Assembly (NCBI GenBank): GCA_947629805.1
Contig: CANRFE010000088.1
Location: forward strand, 1-5,130
DNA length: 5,130 nucleotides
Reading direction: 5' to 3'
Source of the DNA: an uncultured Clostridia bacterium
GTDB taxonomy: Bacteria; Bacillota; Clostridia; TANB77; CAG-508
Part shown: piece after piece, positions 1 through 5,130 of the stretch
Numbering within the stretch: position 1 is the first letter of the stretch
How the letters are laid out: every line of letters begins with the position of its first letter
The notes under the pieces: generated by a model
Databases searched by the model: none
Told to the model about the DNA's origin: nothing
What the model saw: only the letters and a program-made list of their open reading frames with translations
Made by a program: the position numbers and the translations under genes

Positions 1-35
1 AGCGCTACTAATGTTATACCTTTGTTGTTTCTCAT
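1..35 (-). CDS. N-terminus of a type IV prepilin-like (pseudopilin) protein, 3'-truncated by window edge
   Basis: Only the first 11 codons and part of a twelfth are present, reading MRNNKGITLVAL. A short basic leader ending in glycine, followed by a hydrophobic stretch beginning ITLVAL, is the prepilin peptidase recognition pattern of type IV pilins and pseudopilins. In low-GC Clostridia the form KGITLVALV is very common. By that rule cleavage would fall after Gly6, although the usual Glu at mature position +5 cannot be judged because the residue there is Ala. The start is well supported: an AGGAGG ribosome site at 45-50 lies 9 nt upstream of ATG, and a near-consensus promoter lies further upstream at 132-160. 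The body of the protein is outside the window, so whether it is a pilin, a secretion-system pseudopilin or a surface protein using this signal cannot be said. Confidence 0.72.
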   Translation of the reverse strand, partial: MRNNKGITLVA

Positions 36-131
36 GTTTCTTTTCCTCCTTATTTTTCCTTAGTTTCTCCTCGTTTTATTCTTTTATTCTTAATGTATTA
101 TGTTTATAAGTTGTTATTATTTTGTGTCTTC

Positions 132-160
132 ATTTTATCCTTTCTTTACTTCTTTGTCAA
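132..160 (-). promoter_or_regulatory. Sigma-A-type promoter for the prepilin-like gene
   Basis: Read on the minus strand, TTGACA (155-160) and TAAAAT (132-137) are separated by exactly 17 nt. This is a consensus -35 and a -10 with one mismatch. The expected transcription start near 125 gives a leader of about 90 nt before the ATG at 35. I see no convincing leader ORF or riboswitch in that leader; it is A-rich, with a second purine-rich GAGGAGAAA-like stretch near 65-72 ahead of the true ribosome site. The region between this promoter and the terminator at 248-280 appears empty. Confidence 0.75.
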
Positions 161-247
161 GAATTTTAAGAAAAAGATATCTTTTATTTGCAAATTTGCT
201 ACTGATTTATTTATTGAAAGGTCGCTATTTCAGAAAAATTATTCCAT

Positions 248-280
248 AAAAAAACAGACCATTTTATTTGGTCTGTTTTT
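248..280 (-). terminator. Intrinsic terminator after the 48-aa cysteine-rich gene
   Basis: An 11-bp perfect stem (250-260 with 270-280, core CAGACC/GGTCTG) encloses a 9-nt loop. On the minus strand it runs into seven T's (248-254), and it begins 8 nt after the stop codon at 289-291. The plus strand also has a T5 tail, so it could work in both directions, but no plus-strand gene needs it. It ends the small-gene transcript and any read-through from gmk, and separates these from the prepilin-like gene. Confidence 0.9.
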
Positions 281-288
281 AGTATGTG

Positions 289-435
289 TTATACTTGTTC
301 TTTCACATACTTTTTGTACGCCTCACAACTAGTGGCGCATACACTTTTCAGGATTCCATTGACCCGGCATCCTTTGCAGATAACGGTCTGCTTCGTGTTT
401 TTTTTCATAGGGCACTCGAACTTCTGTGAAAACAT
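289..435 (-). CDS. Unrecognised 48-residue cysteine-rich small protein
   Basis: The ORF starts at ATG 433-435, with an AGGAGG site at 445-450 spaced 9 nt upstream, and ends at TAA 289-291. I do not recognise the family. The product is basic, has no signal peptide or membrane segment, and contains five cysteines at residues 8, 20, 23, 33 and 37. These include a CKGC pair and a CATSC pair, so a bound metal (zinc-ribbon-like) or disulfide fold is plausible but inferred. Its support as a real gene is unusually good for its size: it has its own extended -10 promoter (494-522), a canonical ribosome site and a strong terminator directly after the stop. By hand count it is about 41% G+C, and roughly half its codons end in G or C (CTG, CGG, GCC, GTC, ACC), unlike the AT-ending codons of neighbouring genes. 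That suggests recent acquisition, perhaps from a phage or another mobile element. It may also be reached by read-through from gmk. Confidence 0.8.
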   Translation of the reverse strand: MFSQKFECPMKKNTKQTVICKGCRVNGILKSVCATSCEAYKKYVKEQV

Positions 436-455
436 TTATTTTTTCCTCCTGAAAG

Positions 456-493
456 AATAGTATTGGTTTCGCCTTGGCGAAATCTATACTATT
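456..493 (-). promoter_or_regulatory. 38-bp dyad at the transcription start of the small cysteine-rich gene
   Basis: On the minus strand the left arm AATAGTATAGATTTCGCC and right arm GGCGAAACCAATACTATT are inverted copies around a 2-nt centre, with only the positions just outside the TTTCGCC core not pairing perfectly. The dyad directly abuts the -10 box, so the expected start site (about 487-488) lies within its first arm, and the ribosome site follows just after it. It could be a repressor operator overlapping the start site, or a 5'-terminal mRNA stem-loop that protects or regulates the message. It lacks a T-tract on the minus strand, so it is not a normal terminator for gmk. Confidence 0.65.
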
Positions 494-522
494 ATTATAG
501 CATACTTTTCGTTTTATTGCAA
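494..522 (-). promoter_or_regulatory. Extended -10 sigma-A promoter for the small cysteine-rich gene
   Basis: On the minus strand TTGCAA (517-522) and a perfect TATAAT (494-499) are 17 nt apart, and TG sits one base before the -10 (TGCTATAAT). The -35 box begins only two bases after the gmk stop codon. The small gene can therefore be expressed independently of the long operon. Confidence 0.8.
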
Positions 523-524
523 AT

Positions 525-1100
525 TTAAAACTCTACTTTCTTTAATTTATACTCATTTTCAATAATTGTTTGGATAATTTGCACACTTTTTTCTAAATTG
601 TTATTTTTGATTACATAATCATACATTCCTATTCTAGATTCTTCATAATCAAAACGATTTAATCTTAAGGTAATTTCTTTTCTGCTTGGTTTATCAATTC
701 TTTTTTCTAGTCTTTTCATTAATACTTCTTTCGGTACTCTTAAAAAAATAGTAATCACTTTCGTATCTTCTTTTAAGATTTGAAGTAAATTTTCTACTCC
801 GTTTACATCAATATCTTTTACTATTATTTTTCCACTTTGAATCTTTTCGTTCATTAATTTTCTAGAAGTTCCATAATAGTGCTCGTGGTGTACATTATAT
901 TCATACAATTCTTTTTCTTCTATCATTCTTTCAAATTCTTCTGTTGTTACAAAATTATAGGTTTGTCCAGGTACATCTCCTGGGCGCATAGGTCTATCTG
1001 TATAGGATGGTAAAGATACCACATTTTCCATTCTTTTAATTAACTCTTTTTTTATAGTATCTTTTCCTGCTCCTGATACTCCCGATAACAATACTAACAT
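525..1100 (-). CDS. gmk: Guanylate kinase (somewhat divergent)
   Basis: This 191-residue protein would phosphorylate GMP to GDP with ATP in the cytoplasm, an essential step in guanine nucleotide supply. The P-loop GVSGAGKDT lies at residues 7-15. The GMP-binding segment SYTDRPMRPG (32-41) keeps the Ser and both Arg of the family. Tyr48, Glu67, the YYGT motif (75-78) and the DID motif (96-98) are also present, and Arg130, Arg134 and Arg146 could serve the lid. The end of the kinase fold (MYDYVIKNNNLEKS, 159-172) matches family members. It is slightly shorter than typical enzymes (about 205 residues) and unusual around 66-74, where the common EWAEVHG-type sequence is YEYNVHHEH. The start is set by an AGGAAG site 6 nt upstream, 19 nt after rpoZ. 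It is the last gene of the operon. Another guanylate-kinase-like enzyme is conceivable, but gene context favours gmk. Confidence 0.9.
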   Translation of the reverse strand: MLVLLSGVSGAGKDTIKKELIKRMENVVSLPSYTDRPMRPGDVPGQTYNFVTTEEFERMIEEKELYEYNVHHEHYYGTSRKLMNEKIQSGKIIVKDIDVNGVENLLQILKEDTKVITIFLRVPKEVLMKRLEKRIDKPSRKEITLRLNRFDYEESRIGMYDYVIKNNNLEKSVQIIQTIIENEYKLKKVEF

Positions 1101-1119
1101 TTTTTTCTTCCTTTTTCTT

Positions 1120-1314
1120 TTATTGTTCTATTTTTACTTTTCCTTCTGCTATTTCATTAGCTGCTACTGTAACAGGCGCTTCTTCGTCTACCTCTGTTAA
1201 TTTTTCACTTCCATTTGCAATTTGCCTTGCTCTTTTTGCTGTTGCAATAACTAATCTAAATTTATTATCTCCTGTTTTTTGCAACAATTCAGCTGTGGTT
1301 GGTTTTACCATCAT
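1120..1314 (-). CDS. rpoZ: DNA-directed RNA polymerase omega subunit
   Basis: This 64-residue protein matches the omega subunit, which helps assemble and stabilise RNA polymerase by binding the beta' subunit. The family hallmark NKFRLVIATAKRARQI spans residues 17-32, and the conserved tail VTVAANEIAEGKV spans 48-60. Length is normal for Firmicutes omega. Two consecutive ATG codons are possible starts; the first (1312-1314) is preferred because AGGAGG at 1324-1329 is 9 nt away, against 12 for the second. It follows remA by 21 nt and precedes gmk by 19 nt. In most Firmicutes rpoZ follows gmk, so the order here is reversed. Confidence 0.95.
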   Translation of the reverse strand: MMVKPTTAELLQKTGDNKFRLVIATAKRARQIANGSEKLTEVDEEAPVTVAANEIAEGKVKIEQ

Positions 1315-1335
1315 AACTTTTTTCCTCCTTACCTT

Positions 1336-1587
1336 TTATTCTTCTATTTCTTCCTCTTTTTCTAATCTTCCTGCTACTGTTTCTGGTTGTACAGAAGATA
1401 AAATAACATGACCAGAATCCATAATAAGCACCGCTCTTGTTCTTCTTCCATAAGTTGCATCTACTGCATTTCCATTTTCTTTTGCCTCTTGTACCATTCT
1501 TTTTATAGGCGCCGATTCTGGACTAACAATAGCAATAATACGACTAGCTGATACAATATTTCCAAATCCAATATTAATAAATTGCAT
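1336..1587 (-). CDS. remA: RemA family DNA-binding regulator (DUF370, YlzA-like)
   Basis: The 83-residue product is close to the RemA/YlzA family over its whole length. NIGFGNIVSASRIIAIVSPE (5-24), SAPIKR (25-30), DATYGRRTRAVLIMDSGHVI (43-62) and the end SVQPETVAGRL (65-75) are the family signature. In Bacillus subtilis RemA is a ring-forming DNA-binding protein that activates biofilm-matrix and osmoprotection genes; its role in Clostridia is less clear. Arg16 and the Arg48-Arg49/Arg51 cluster are candidates for DNA contact by analogy. A glutamate-rich tail (76-83) follows the core. The ATG at 1585-1587 has an AGGAGG site at 1595-1600 whose last base overlaps the yicC stop codon, which suggests coupled translation. 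Its place directly after yicC is the standard Firmicutes arrangement. Confidence 0.95.
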   Translation of the reverse strand: MQFINIGFGNIVSASRIIAIVSPESAPIKRMVQEAKENGNAVDATYGRRTRAVLIMDSGHVILSSVQPETVAGRLEKEEEIEE

Positions 1588-1599
1588 AATCCTTCCTCC

Positions 1600-2478
1600 T
1601 TATTCTATATTTTGTACTTGTTCACGAATGTCTTCTAATTCGGTTTTACTTTCCACAACTAAGTTCGTAATCTCTAAGCTTCCTGATTTAGAACCTATCG
1701 TATTTACTTCTCGATTCATTTCTTGTATTAAAAAATCTATTTTTTTCCCAATAGGTCTTGTTTCTTCTAGCATATTACGAAATTGCTGAATATGACTTCT
1801 TAATCTAGTAATTTCTTCTTCAATGGAAGATTTATCTGCATAGAAAACTACTTCCATAGAAAGCCTTGCTGGATCAACAATATCTGTTTTTAACAATTCT
1901 TTTATTCTTTGCTCTAATTTTACTATATATTCTTCTACAAGTCCAGTAGAATATGCAGAAATTTTCTCAATTTCTGCTTCTACCTGTTGAATTCTTTTTA
2001 ATAAATCTTCTTTTATTTTCTTTCCTTCTTGTTCGCGCATTAATACAAAATGCTCTATTGCCTCTTGCACACATTCTAATAATTCGCGTTCCATTACCTC
2101 TTCCTCTTCTTCTTGTGTCTCTTTTAATGTTAAAACCTCTGGTAACTTTGTTATTTCGGTAACAGGAAGATTCAAACTCAAGTTGTTTTCTTGTGCTAAT
2201 TTTTGAAATTGTTGCATATATTCTTTTACTAACTCTTGGTTCACAATCACTTGTTTTCCTTTTTCACTATAGTTTTCAAAAGAAATAAAAACATCCACTT
2301 TTCCTCTTGCAATATGACTACTTATTTCTTTTTTTATTTTATCTTCCATATAACTAAAGCTTCGAGGAAGTTTTATGGTAATATCATTATATTTATGATT
2401 TACTGATTTTATTTCTACTGTATAAATTCGATTCTCTTTTTCTAACTTTGCTCTGCCAAAGCCCGTCATACTCTTCAT
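1600..2478 (-). CDS. yicC: YicC/YloC family endoribonuclease
   Basis: This 292-residue protein is full length for the YicC family. The N-terminal signature SMTGFGRA is at 3-10, followed by VEIKSVNHKYND at 21-32. The C-terminal DUF1732 region is strongly conserved: EEEITRLRSHIQQF (220-233), IGKKIDFLIQEMNREVNT (243-260) and KTELEDIREQVQNIE (278-292). Homologues in E. coli (YicC) and Bacillus (YloC) have been described as endoribonucleases, so a role in RNA turnover is likely; its targets here are unknown. The middle (about 120-200) is Glu/Lys-rich and predicted helical. The ATG at 2476-2478 has an AGGAG site at 2485-2489 that overlaps the stop codon of the upstream membrane-protein gene, 9 nt away. 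A second in-frame Met at residue 4 is less likely because it would remove part of the signature. Confidence 0.95.
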   Translation of the reverse strand: MKSMTGFGRAKLEKENRIYTVEIKSVNHKYNDITIKLPRSFSYMEDKIKKEISSHIARGKVDVFISFENYSEKGKQVIVNQELVKEYMQQFQKLAQENNLSLNLPVTEITKLPEVLTLKETQEEEEEVMERELLECVQEAIEHFVLMREQEGKKIKEDLLKRIQQVEAEIEKISAYSTGLVEEYIVKLEQRIKELLKTDIVDPARLSMEVVFYADKSSIEEEITRLRSHIQQFRNMLEETRPIGKKIDFLIQEMNREVNTIGSKSGSLEITNLVVESKTELEDIREQVQNIE

Positions 2479-2487
2479 TTTTTTCTC

Positions 2488-3381
2488 CTACTTTTCTATA
2501 ATTTTACGTATATCACTTTTTAAGACTTTTTTTACCATTTTATAATAAATAACAATAGATTTTCCCACATAATAAATAGCAAATACTATTGCAATAGCAT
2601 TTAGAATTGCACTAAATTTTGTAGGGTAATACATACCAATATAAATGGTCATTAAAGTAGTAATTGCTAATGCTAAACTTTCTATTCCATAAATGGTAAA
2701 TTCTGTACTATCTTTTTTGTAAGCTTTTTCAAAAACAATTATCGTAATACCAATGGTAATCATACTAAATACTTGTAAATCTTTCAAAAAAGTTTCTGGC
2801 TTTATATTGTACATTCCTAAATTGATAAAAAGGAAATATAAAACAACTACTACTGCTAAAATAAGATTAGGAAATATTTTTCTATTAATTTTCTTTTTTC
2901 TTTCTTCTGGTATGGCTTTTTGTCTTTTTATTTCCTCTTGTATTTTTTCTAATTGTCCTTTTGAAACGATTAACTCTTTTGTTTCTTGTTTTTTTGTATT
3001 CGTTTCCTTTTTTGTTTCCTTCTTTTCTATCGATTCTTTTTCTTTTTTTTCTTCTTTTGCATGGCTTTTCCCTGTTTTTTCTTTCTTCGGCTTTTCTTCT
3101 GCTTTGGGTTTTGTTTCCTTTTTAGGTTTTCCTGCTTTTTTTGGTTTTGTTTCTTTTTCTGTGGTCGTTTTGCTTTTGGTTTTTTCCTTTGGTTTGCTAT
3201 GCTTTGGTTGGGCTTTTGTTTTAGGCGTTACTTTTTTTACGTTTTTTTCTTCTTCTAATTTTTCTTCTTCTCTTCTTCTATTTTCCTCTTGTGCAATTTC
3301 TTCTACTTTTTCTAATAATTCTTGAATTCTTTCCCCACTCGTTTTTTCTGCTTCTTTTTTTCTTGGCAATTGTATACTCAC
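2488..3381 (-). CDS. Unrecognised membrane protein with long Lys/Glu-rich N-terminal region and four predicted transmembrane segments
   Basis: I do not recognise this 297-residue protein. Residues 1-168 are extremely charged. A likely helical or coiled-coil stretch (13-48) is followed by a low-complexity Lys/Glu/Thr/Pro region (50-135) with imperfect ETKPKK/GKPKK/EEKPKK repeats at 77-100, then a second helical stretch (140-165). Four hydrophobic segments follow at about 169-189, 201-219, 229-251 and 255-280, ending in a basic tail. By the positive-inside rule both ends should be cytoplasmic. No enzyme motif is visible. The start is GTG at 3379-3381, overlapping the rsmE stop by 4 nt (GTGA). 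The nearby Shine-Dalgarno match is poor, so reinitiation after rsmE is likely; TTG at 3367-3369 is an alternative start. A function linked to RNA or ribosomes is suggested only by its neighbours. The basic region might bind nucleic acid or phospholipid. Confidence 0.85.
   Translation of the reverse strand: MSIQLPRKKEAEKTSGERIQELLEKVEEIAQEENRRREEEKLEEEKNVKKVTPKTKAQPKHSKPKEKTKSKTTTEKETKPKKAGKPKKETKPKAEEKPKKEKTGKSHAKEEKKEKESIEKKETKKETNTKKQETKELIVSKGQLEKIQEEIKRQKAIPEERKKKINRKIFPNLILAVVVVLYFLFINLGMYNIKPETFLKDLQVFSMITIGITIIVFEKAYKKDSTEFTIYGIESLALAITTLMTIYIGMYYPTKFSAILNAIAIVFAIYYVGKSIVIYYKMVKKVLKSDIRKIIEK
3070..3153 (-). repeat. Lys/Glu/Pro low-complexity repeat within the membrane protein gene
   Basis: Codons for about residues 77-104 encode imperfect tandem units: ETKPKK, GKPKK, ETKPK, then EEKPKK. 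The plus strand is correspondingly a long T-rich run. Such a segment probably varies in length between strains and encodes a disordered, strongly basic linker. It also creates long spurious phenylalanine-rich open frames on the opposite strand. Confidence 0.55.
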
Positions 3382-4136
3382 CCTTTCTTATTTTCTTCTT
3401 CTAATTCATAGAAAATATTACTTACCATTGTAATTGGCGCTGTTTCACATCTTAAAATTCGTTTTCCCAACGTTACAACGAAAGCACCATTCTGTTCTAA
3501 GAGTTCTACTTCCTGTTTTTCCATTCCACCTTCTGGACCAATTAAAATACCAATTCGATAAGTATCCTTTTTTGGTAGACTTTGTAATACTTCCTTCAAG
3601 CTTTTCTTGGTTTCTTCTTCATAAGCAACCAGAAAACTATCATATTTTTTAATGCTTGTAATAATTTCTTGGCATTTCCTTTTATTCTCTACTTTTGGTA
3701 TTTTGTCTCTTTTACTTTGTTTTGCAGCTGTTTCTGCTACTTTTTGCCAACGTTCTATTTTTTTATTTGCTTCTTTTGGTTCTAACTTCACAATACATCT
3801 TTGCATTTGCACAGGAATAATTTTATTTACTCCTATTTCTGTTGTTTTTTGAATAATAAACTCCATTTTATCTGCTTTTGGCAACCCTTGAAATAAATCA
3901 ATGTGTACATTAGATTCTGTACTATCTTCTATTTTTTGAACAATCTCTACTATTACCTTTTCTTTTTCTATTTCTGTAATTTTGGTTAAATAATTTTCTA
4001 AGGTTTCTTTATTTCCCACTTGAATAAATTCTCCTGGTTTCATACGTAAAACTTGTGAAATATGTTTTACCTCTTCTCCTAGTATGGTAATATGAGAGTC
4101 TTTTATTTGCTTTGTTTCTACAAAAACTTTTTGCAT
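3378..4136 (-). CDS. rsmE: 16S rRNA (uracil-1498-N3)-methyltransferase
   Basis: The 252-residue product fits RsmE, which methylates N3 of U1498 of 16S rRNA in the small subunit using S-adenosylmethionine. The N-terminal PUA-like domain shows HISQVLRMKPGE at 25-36. The SPOUT methyltransferase domain shows KADKMEFIIQKTTEIGV (87-103) and RWQKVAETAAKQSKRDKIP (129-147). The two cofactor-binding knot motifs are IGPEGG (199-204) and LGKRILRCETA (223-233). Length is normal for the family. The ATG at 4134-4136 has an AAAGGA ribosome site and lies about 20-25 nt after the predicted transcription start of the promoter at 4163-4191, so it is the first gene of the operon. In many Firmicutes prmA lies between dnaJ and rsmE; here it does not. 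Its stop overlaps the next gene by 4 nt. Confidence 0.96.
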   Translation of the reverse strand: MQKVFVETKQIKDSHITILGEEVKHISQVLRMKPGEFIQVGNKETLENYLTKITEIEKEKVIVEIVQKIEDSTESNVHIDLFQGLPKADKMEFIIQKTTEIGVNKIIPVQMQRCIVKLEPKEANKKIERWQKVAETAAKQSKRDKIPKVENKRKCQEIITSIKKYDSFLVAYEEETKKSLKEVLQSLPKKDTYRIGILIGPEGGMEKQEVELLEQNGAFVVTLGKRILRCETAPITMVSNIFYELEEENKKG

Positions 4137-4162
4137 TGTCTTTTTCCTTTATTTTTTCTGTT

Positions 4163-4191
4163 ATTATATCATATTTCTTTTTTTATGCAAA
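4163..4191 (-). promoter_or_regulatory. Sigma-A-like promoter for the rsmE-to-gmk operon
   Basis: On the minus strand a perfect TATAAT (4163-4168) is preceded by TG one base upstream (TGATATAAT, extended -10). A weaker -35, TTTGCA (4186-4191), lies 17 nt away. The box lies between the dnaJ terminator and the rsmE start, giving a short leader of about 20 nt. No CIRCE-type heat-shock repeat is visible here, so the operon should be separated from heat-shock control of dnaJ. Confidence 0.75.
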
Positions 4192-4200
4192 TAGTTCCGT

Positions 4201-4233
4201 AAAAAAAGAATTGGACTTTACTCTCCAATTCTC
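4201..4233 (-). terminator. Intrinsic terminator after dnaJ
   Basis: A 9-bp perfect stem, AGAATTGGA (4207-4215) with TCCAATTCT (4224-4232), has an 8-nt loop. On the minus strand it is followed by seven T's (4201-4207). It lies 13 nt downstream of the dnaJ stop codon and just upstream of the rsmE promoter, so it marks the end of the heat-shock transcript. Confidence 0.88.
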
Positions 4234-4245
4234 TTTTCCTATTTT

Positions 4246-5130
4246 TTATCCAAAAATTCCTTTTTTCTTTACTGGTGGTTGCTCGTTCATTGTTTTGGCA
4301 AGTTGTAAAAGTAGGTCTTTCTGTTCTTTGCTTAAACGTTTTGGTACTTGTACTTGCACAGTAAAAACATAATCGCCTTGGTAATTTCCATTTACACTCT
4401 TAAAGCCTTTATTTCGAATCGTAAATTTTGTTCCTGTTTGCGTTCCTTCTGGAATTCGATAAGTTTCTTTGGAACCATCTACCATTGGAATTTGAAGATC
4501 TGCTCCTAAAGTTGCTTGGGTAAAGGTAATTGGTATATCGCATAATACTTTATCCCCATTTCTAGTAAATATACTATGCTTTTTCATTCTTACTATAATG
4601 TATAAATCTCCTTTTTGTCCACCTTTTTCTCCAGGTTCTCCTTCATTACGAAGTACAATAGTTTGCCCATCGTCAATTCCTGCTGGAATCTTTACTTTTA
4701 TTCTTGCTTGTTTACGAATCGTTCCTTTTCCGCTTACATTCTTCACATATTTCTTTTATTACTTTTCCTGTACCATGGCAATTTGTACAAGGCCTTTGCG
4801 TTTGCATTTGCCCTAAAATGGTATGTTGTACTTGTGTAACCGTTCCTGTACCATGGCAGATTTGACAGGTTTCTGGGTTAGTTCCTGGTTTTGCTCCGCT
4901 TCCATGGCAATGCAAGCAGGTTTCATTTCGCGTTAGTAAAATTTCTTTTTCACAACCCAAATATGCATCTTCAAAAGTAATTTCTATACTTGCCTTTAAA
5001 TCTGCTCCTTTTGTTGGACCTCTATTGGCGCGAGAATTTCTAGAACCAAAACCTCCTCCAAAAAAGGAAGAAAAAATATCCCCTAAATCGCCAAAGTCGT
5101 CAAAACCAGAAGTAGTATAAGAATAATAAC
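4246..5130 (-). CDS. dnaJ: Chaperone protein DnaJ, 5'-partial, with an apparent frameshift in the zinc-finger domain
   Basis: DnaJ (Hsp40) delivers unfolded proteins to DnaK and stimulates its ATPase. The window begins after the J domain, in the Gly/Phe-rich region (DDFGDLGDIFSSFFGGGFG). The zinc-finger domain follows with CLHCHGSG, CQICHGTG and CTNCHGTG. The fourth motif begins CEEC, but the frame (5128 to 4736) then runs to a stop at 4712-4714. The rest of the protein is intact in another frame (4734 to 4246). Dropping the one base at 4735 restores CEECSGKG and leads straight into the substrate-binding region IRKQARIKVKIPAGIDDGQ and a normal C-terminus (KKKGIFG). The coding sequence therefore appears complete except for a one-base insertion. 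A sequencing or assembly error is the simplest reading; a true mutation would leave a protein lacking both C-terminal domains. A GTG at 4744-4746 could open the downstream frame but has no good ribosome site. Confidence 0.93.
4734..4738 (-). other. Frameshift site in dnaJ (one extra base)
   Basis: On the minus strand the sequence reads TGT A AGC GGA. TGT is the second cysteine of the fourth CxxCxGxG motif, and AGC GGA AAA GGA would complete it if the single A (complement of 4735) were absent. It is not within a long homopolymer, and no slippery heptamer or adjacent stop codon supports programmed frameshifting. Confidence 0.85.

Noticed and set aside
36..131. A riboswitch or leader peptide in the prepilin-like gene leader.
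   Set aside because: The roughly 90-nt leader is A-rich with no strong stems I can find, and the only ATG frame near its start is a few codons long and overlaps the -10 box.
93..332. A 79-codon hydrophobic open frame on the plus strand.
   Set aside because: It has no ribosome site, runs through the terminator hairpin and across the minus-strand promoter, and overlaps the well-supported small cysteine-rich gene on the opposite strand.
456..493. The dyad after gmk as an intrinsic terminator for the operon.
   Set aside because: No T-tract follows on the minus strand, and it sits immediately downstream of a strong -10 box; it is better explained as an operator or 5' leader hairpin.
2753..3325. 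Long phenylalanine-rich open frames on the plus strand, including a shorter one at 2986-3258.
   Set aside because: They are antisense shadows of the Lys/Glu-rich codons of the membrane protein gene (AAA/AAG/GAA read as TTT/CTT/TTC); composition is unnatural and no ribosome site is present.
4712..4746. Programmed ribosomal frameshifting in dnaJ.
   Set aside because: The site lacks a slippery sequence or stop codon at the shift point, and DnaJ is not known to use frameshifting; an insertion or sequencing error is simpler.

Overview
The window looks like chromosomal DNA from a low-GC, Gram-positive (Firmicutes/Clostridia-type) bacterium. The grounds are the very AT-rich codon use, strong AGGAGG ribosome sites, sigma-A-type promoters, and a gene set typical of that phylum: dnaJ-rsmE, and yicC-remA with rpoZ and gmk. 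The first residues of a type IV prepilin-like protein at the left edge also fit uncultured gut Clostridia, but I cannot name a genus. Every gene I can support is on the minus strand, so transcription runs from high to low coordinates.

In order of transcription, the window opens inside dnaJ (5130-4246, its J domain lies outside). dnaJ carries an apparent one-base frameshift in the fourth zinc-finger motif near 4735. An intrinsic terminator (4201-4233) closes the heat-shock unit. A sigma-A-like promoter (4163-4191) then starts a tight six-gene operon: rsmE (16S rRNA U1498 methyltransferase), an unrecognised lysine-rich protein with four predicted membrane segments, yicC (endoribonuclease family), remA (DNA-binding regulator), rpoZ (RNA polymerase omega) and gmk (guanylate kinase). 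Gaps are short (9-21 nt). rsmE overlaps the next gene by 4 nt, and two ribosome sites contain the preceding gene's stop codon, so translational coupling is likely. The operon joins two neighbourhoods usually separate in Firmicutes (dnaK/dnaJ-prmA-rsmE and yicC-remA-gmk-rpoZ). prmA is absent from this position, and rpoZ and gmk are in the reverse of the usual order.

After gmk comes an independent small unit. It has a strong extended -10 promoter (494-522), a 38-bp near-perfect dyad at the expected transcription start (456-493), a 48-residue cysteine-rich protein gene (435-289), and a strong terminator (248-280). This gene is clearly richer in G+C than its neighbours and I do not recognise it. 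It is the least explained item in the window.

The leftmost part (about 250 to 36) is a non-coding leader with a near-consensus promoter (132-160). It leads into a prepilin-like gene of which only 11 complete codons and part of a twelfth are inside the window. I found no RNA genes, insertion sequences or CRISPR arrays.
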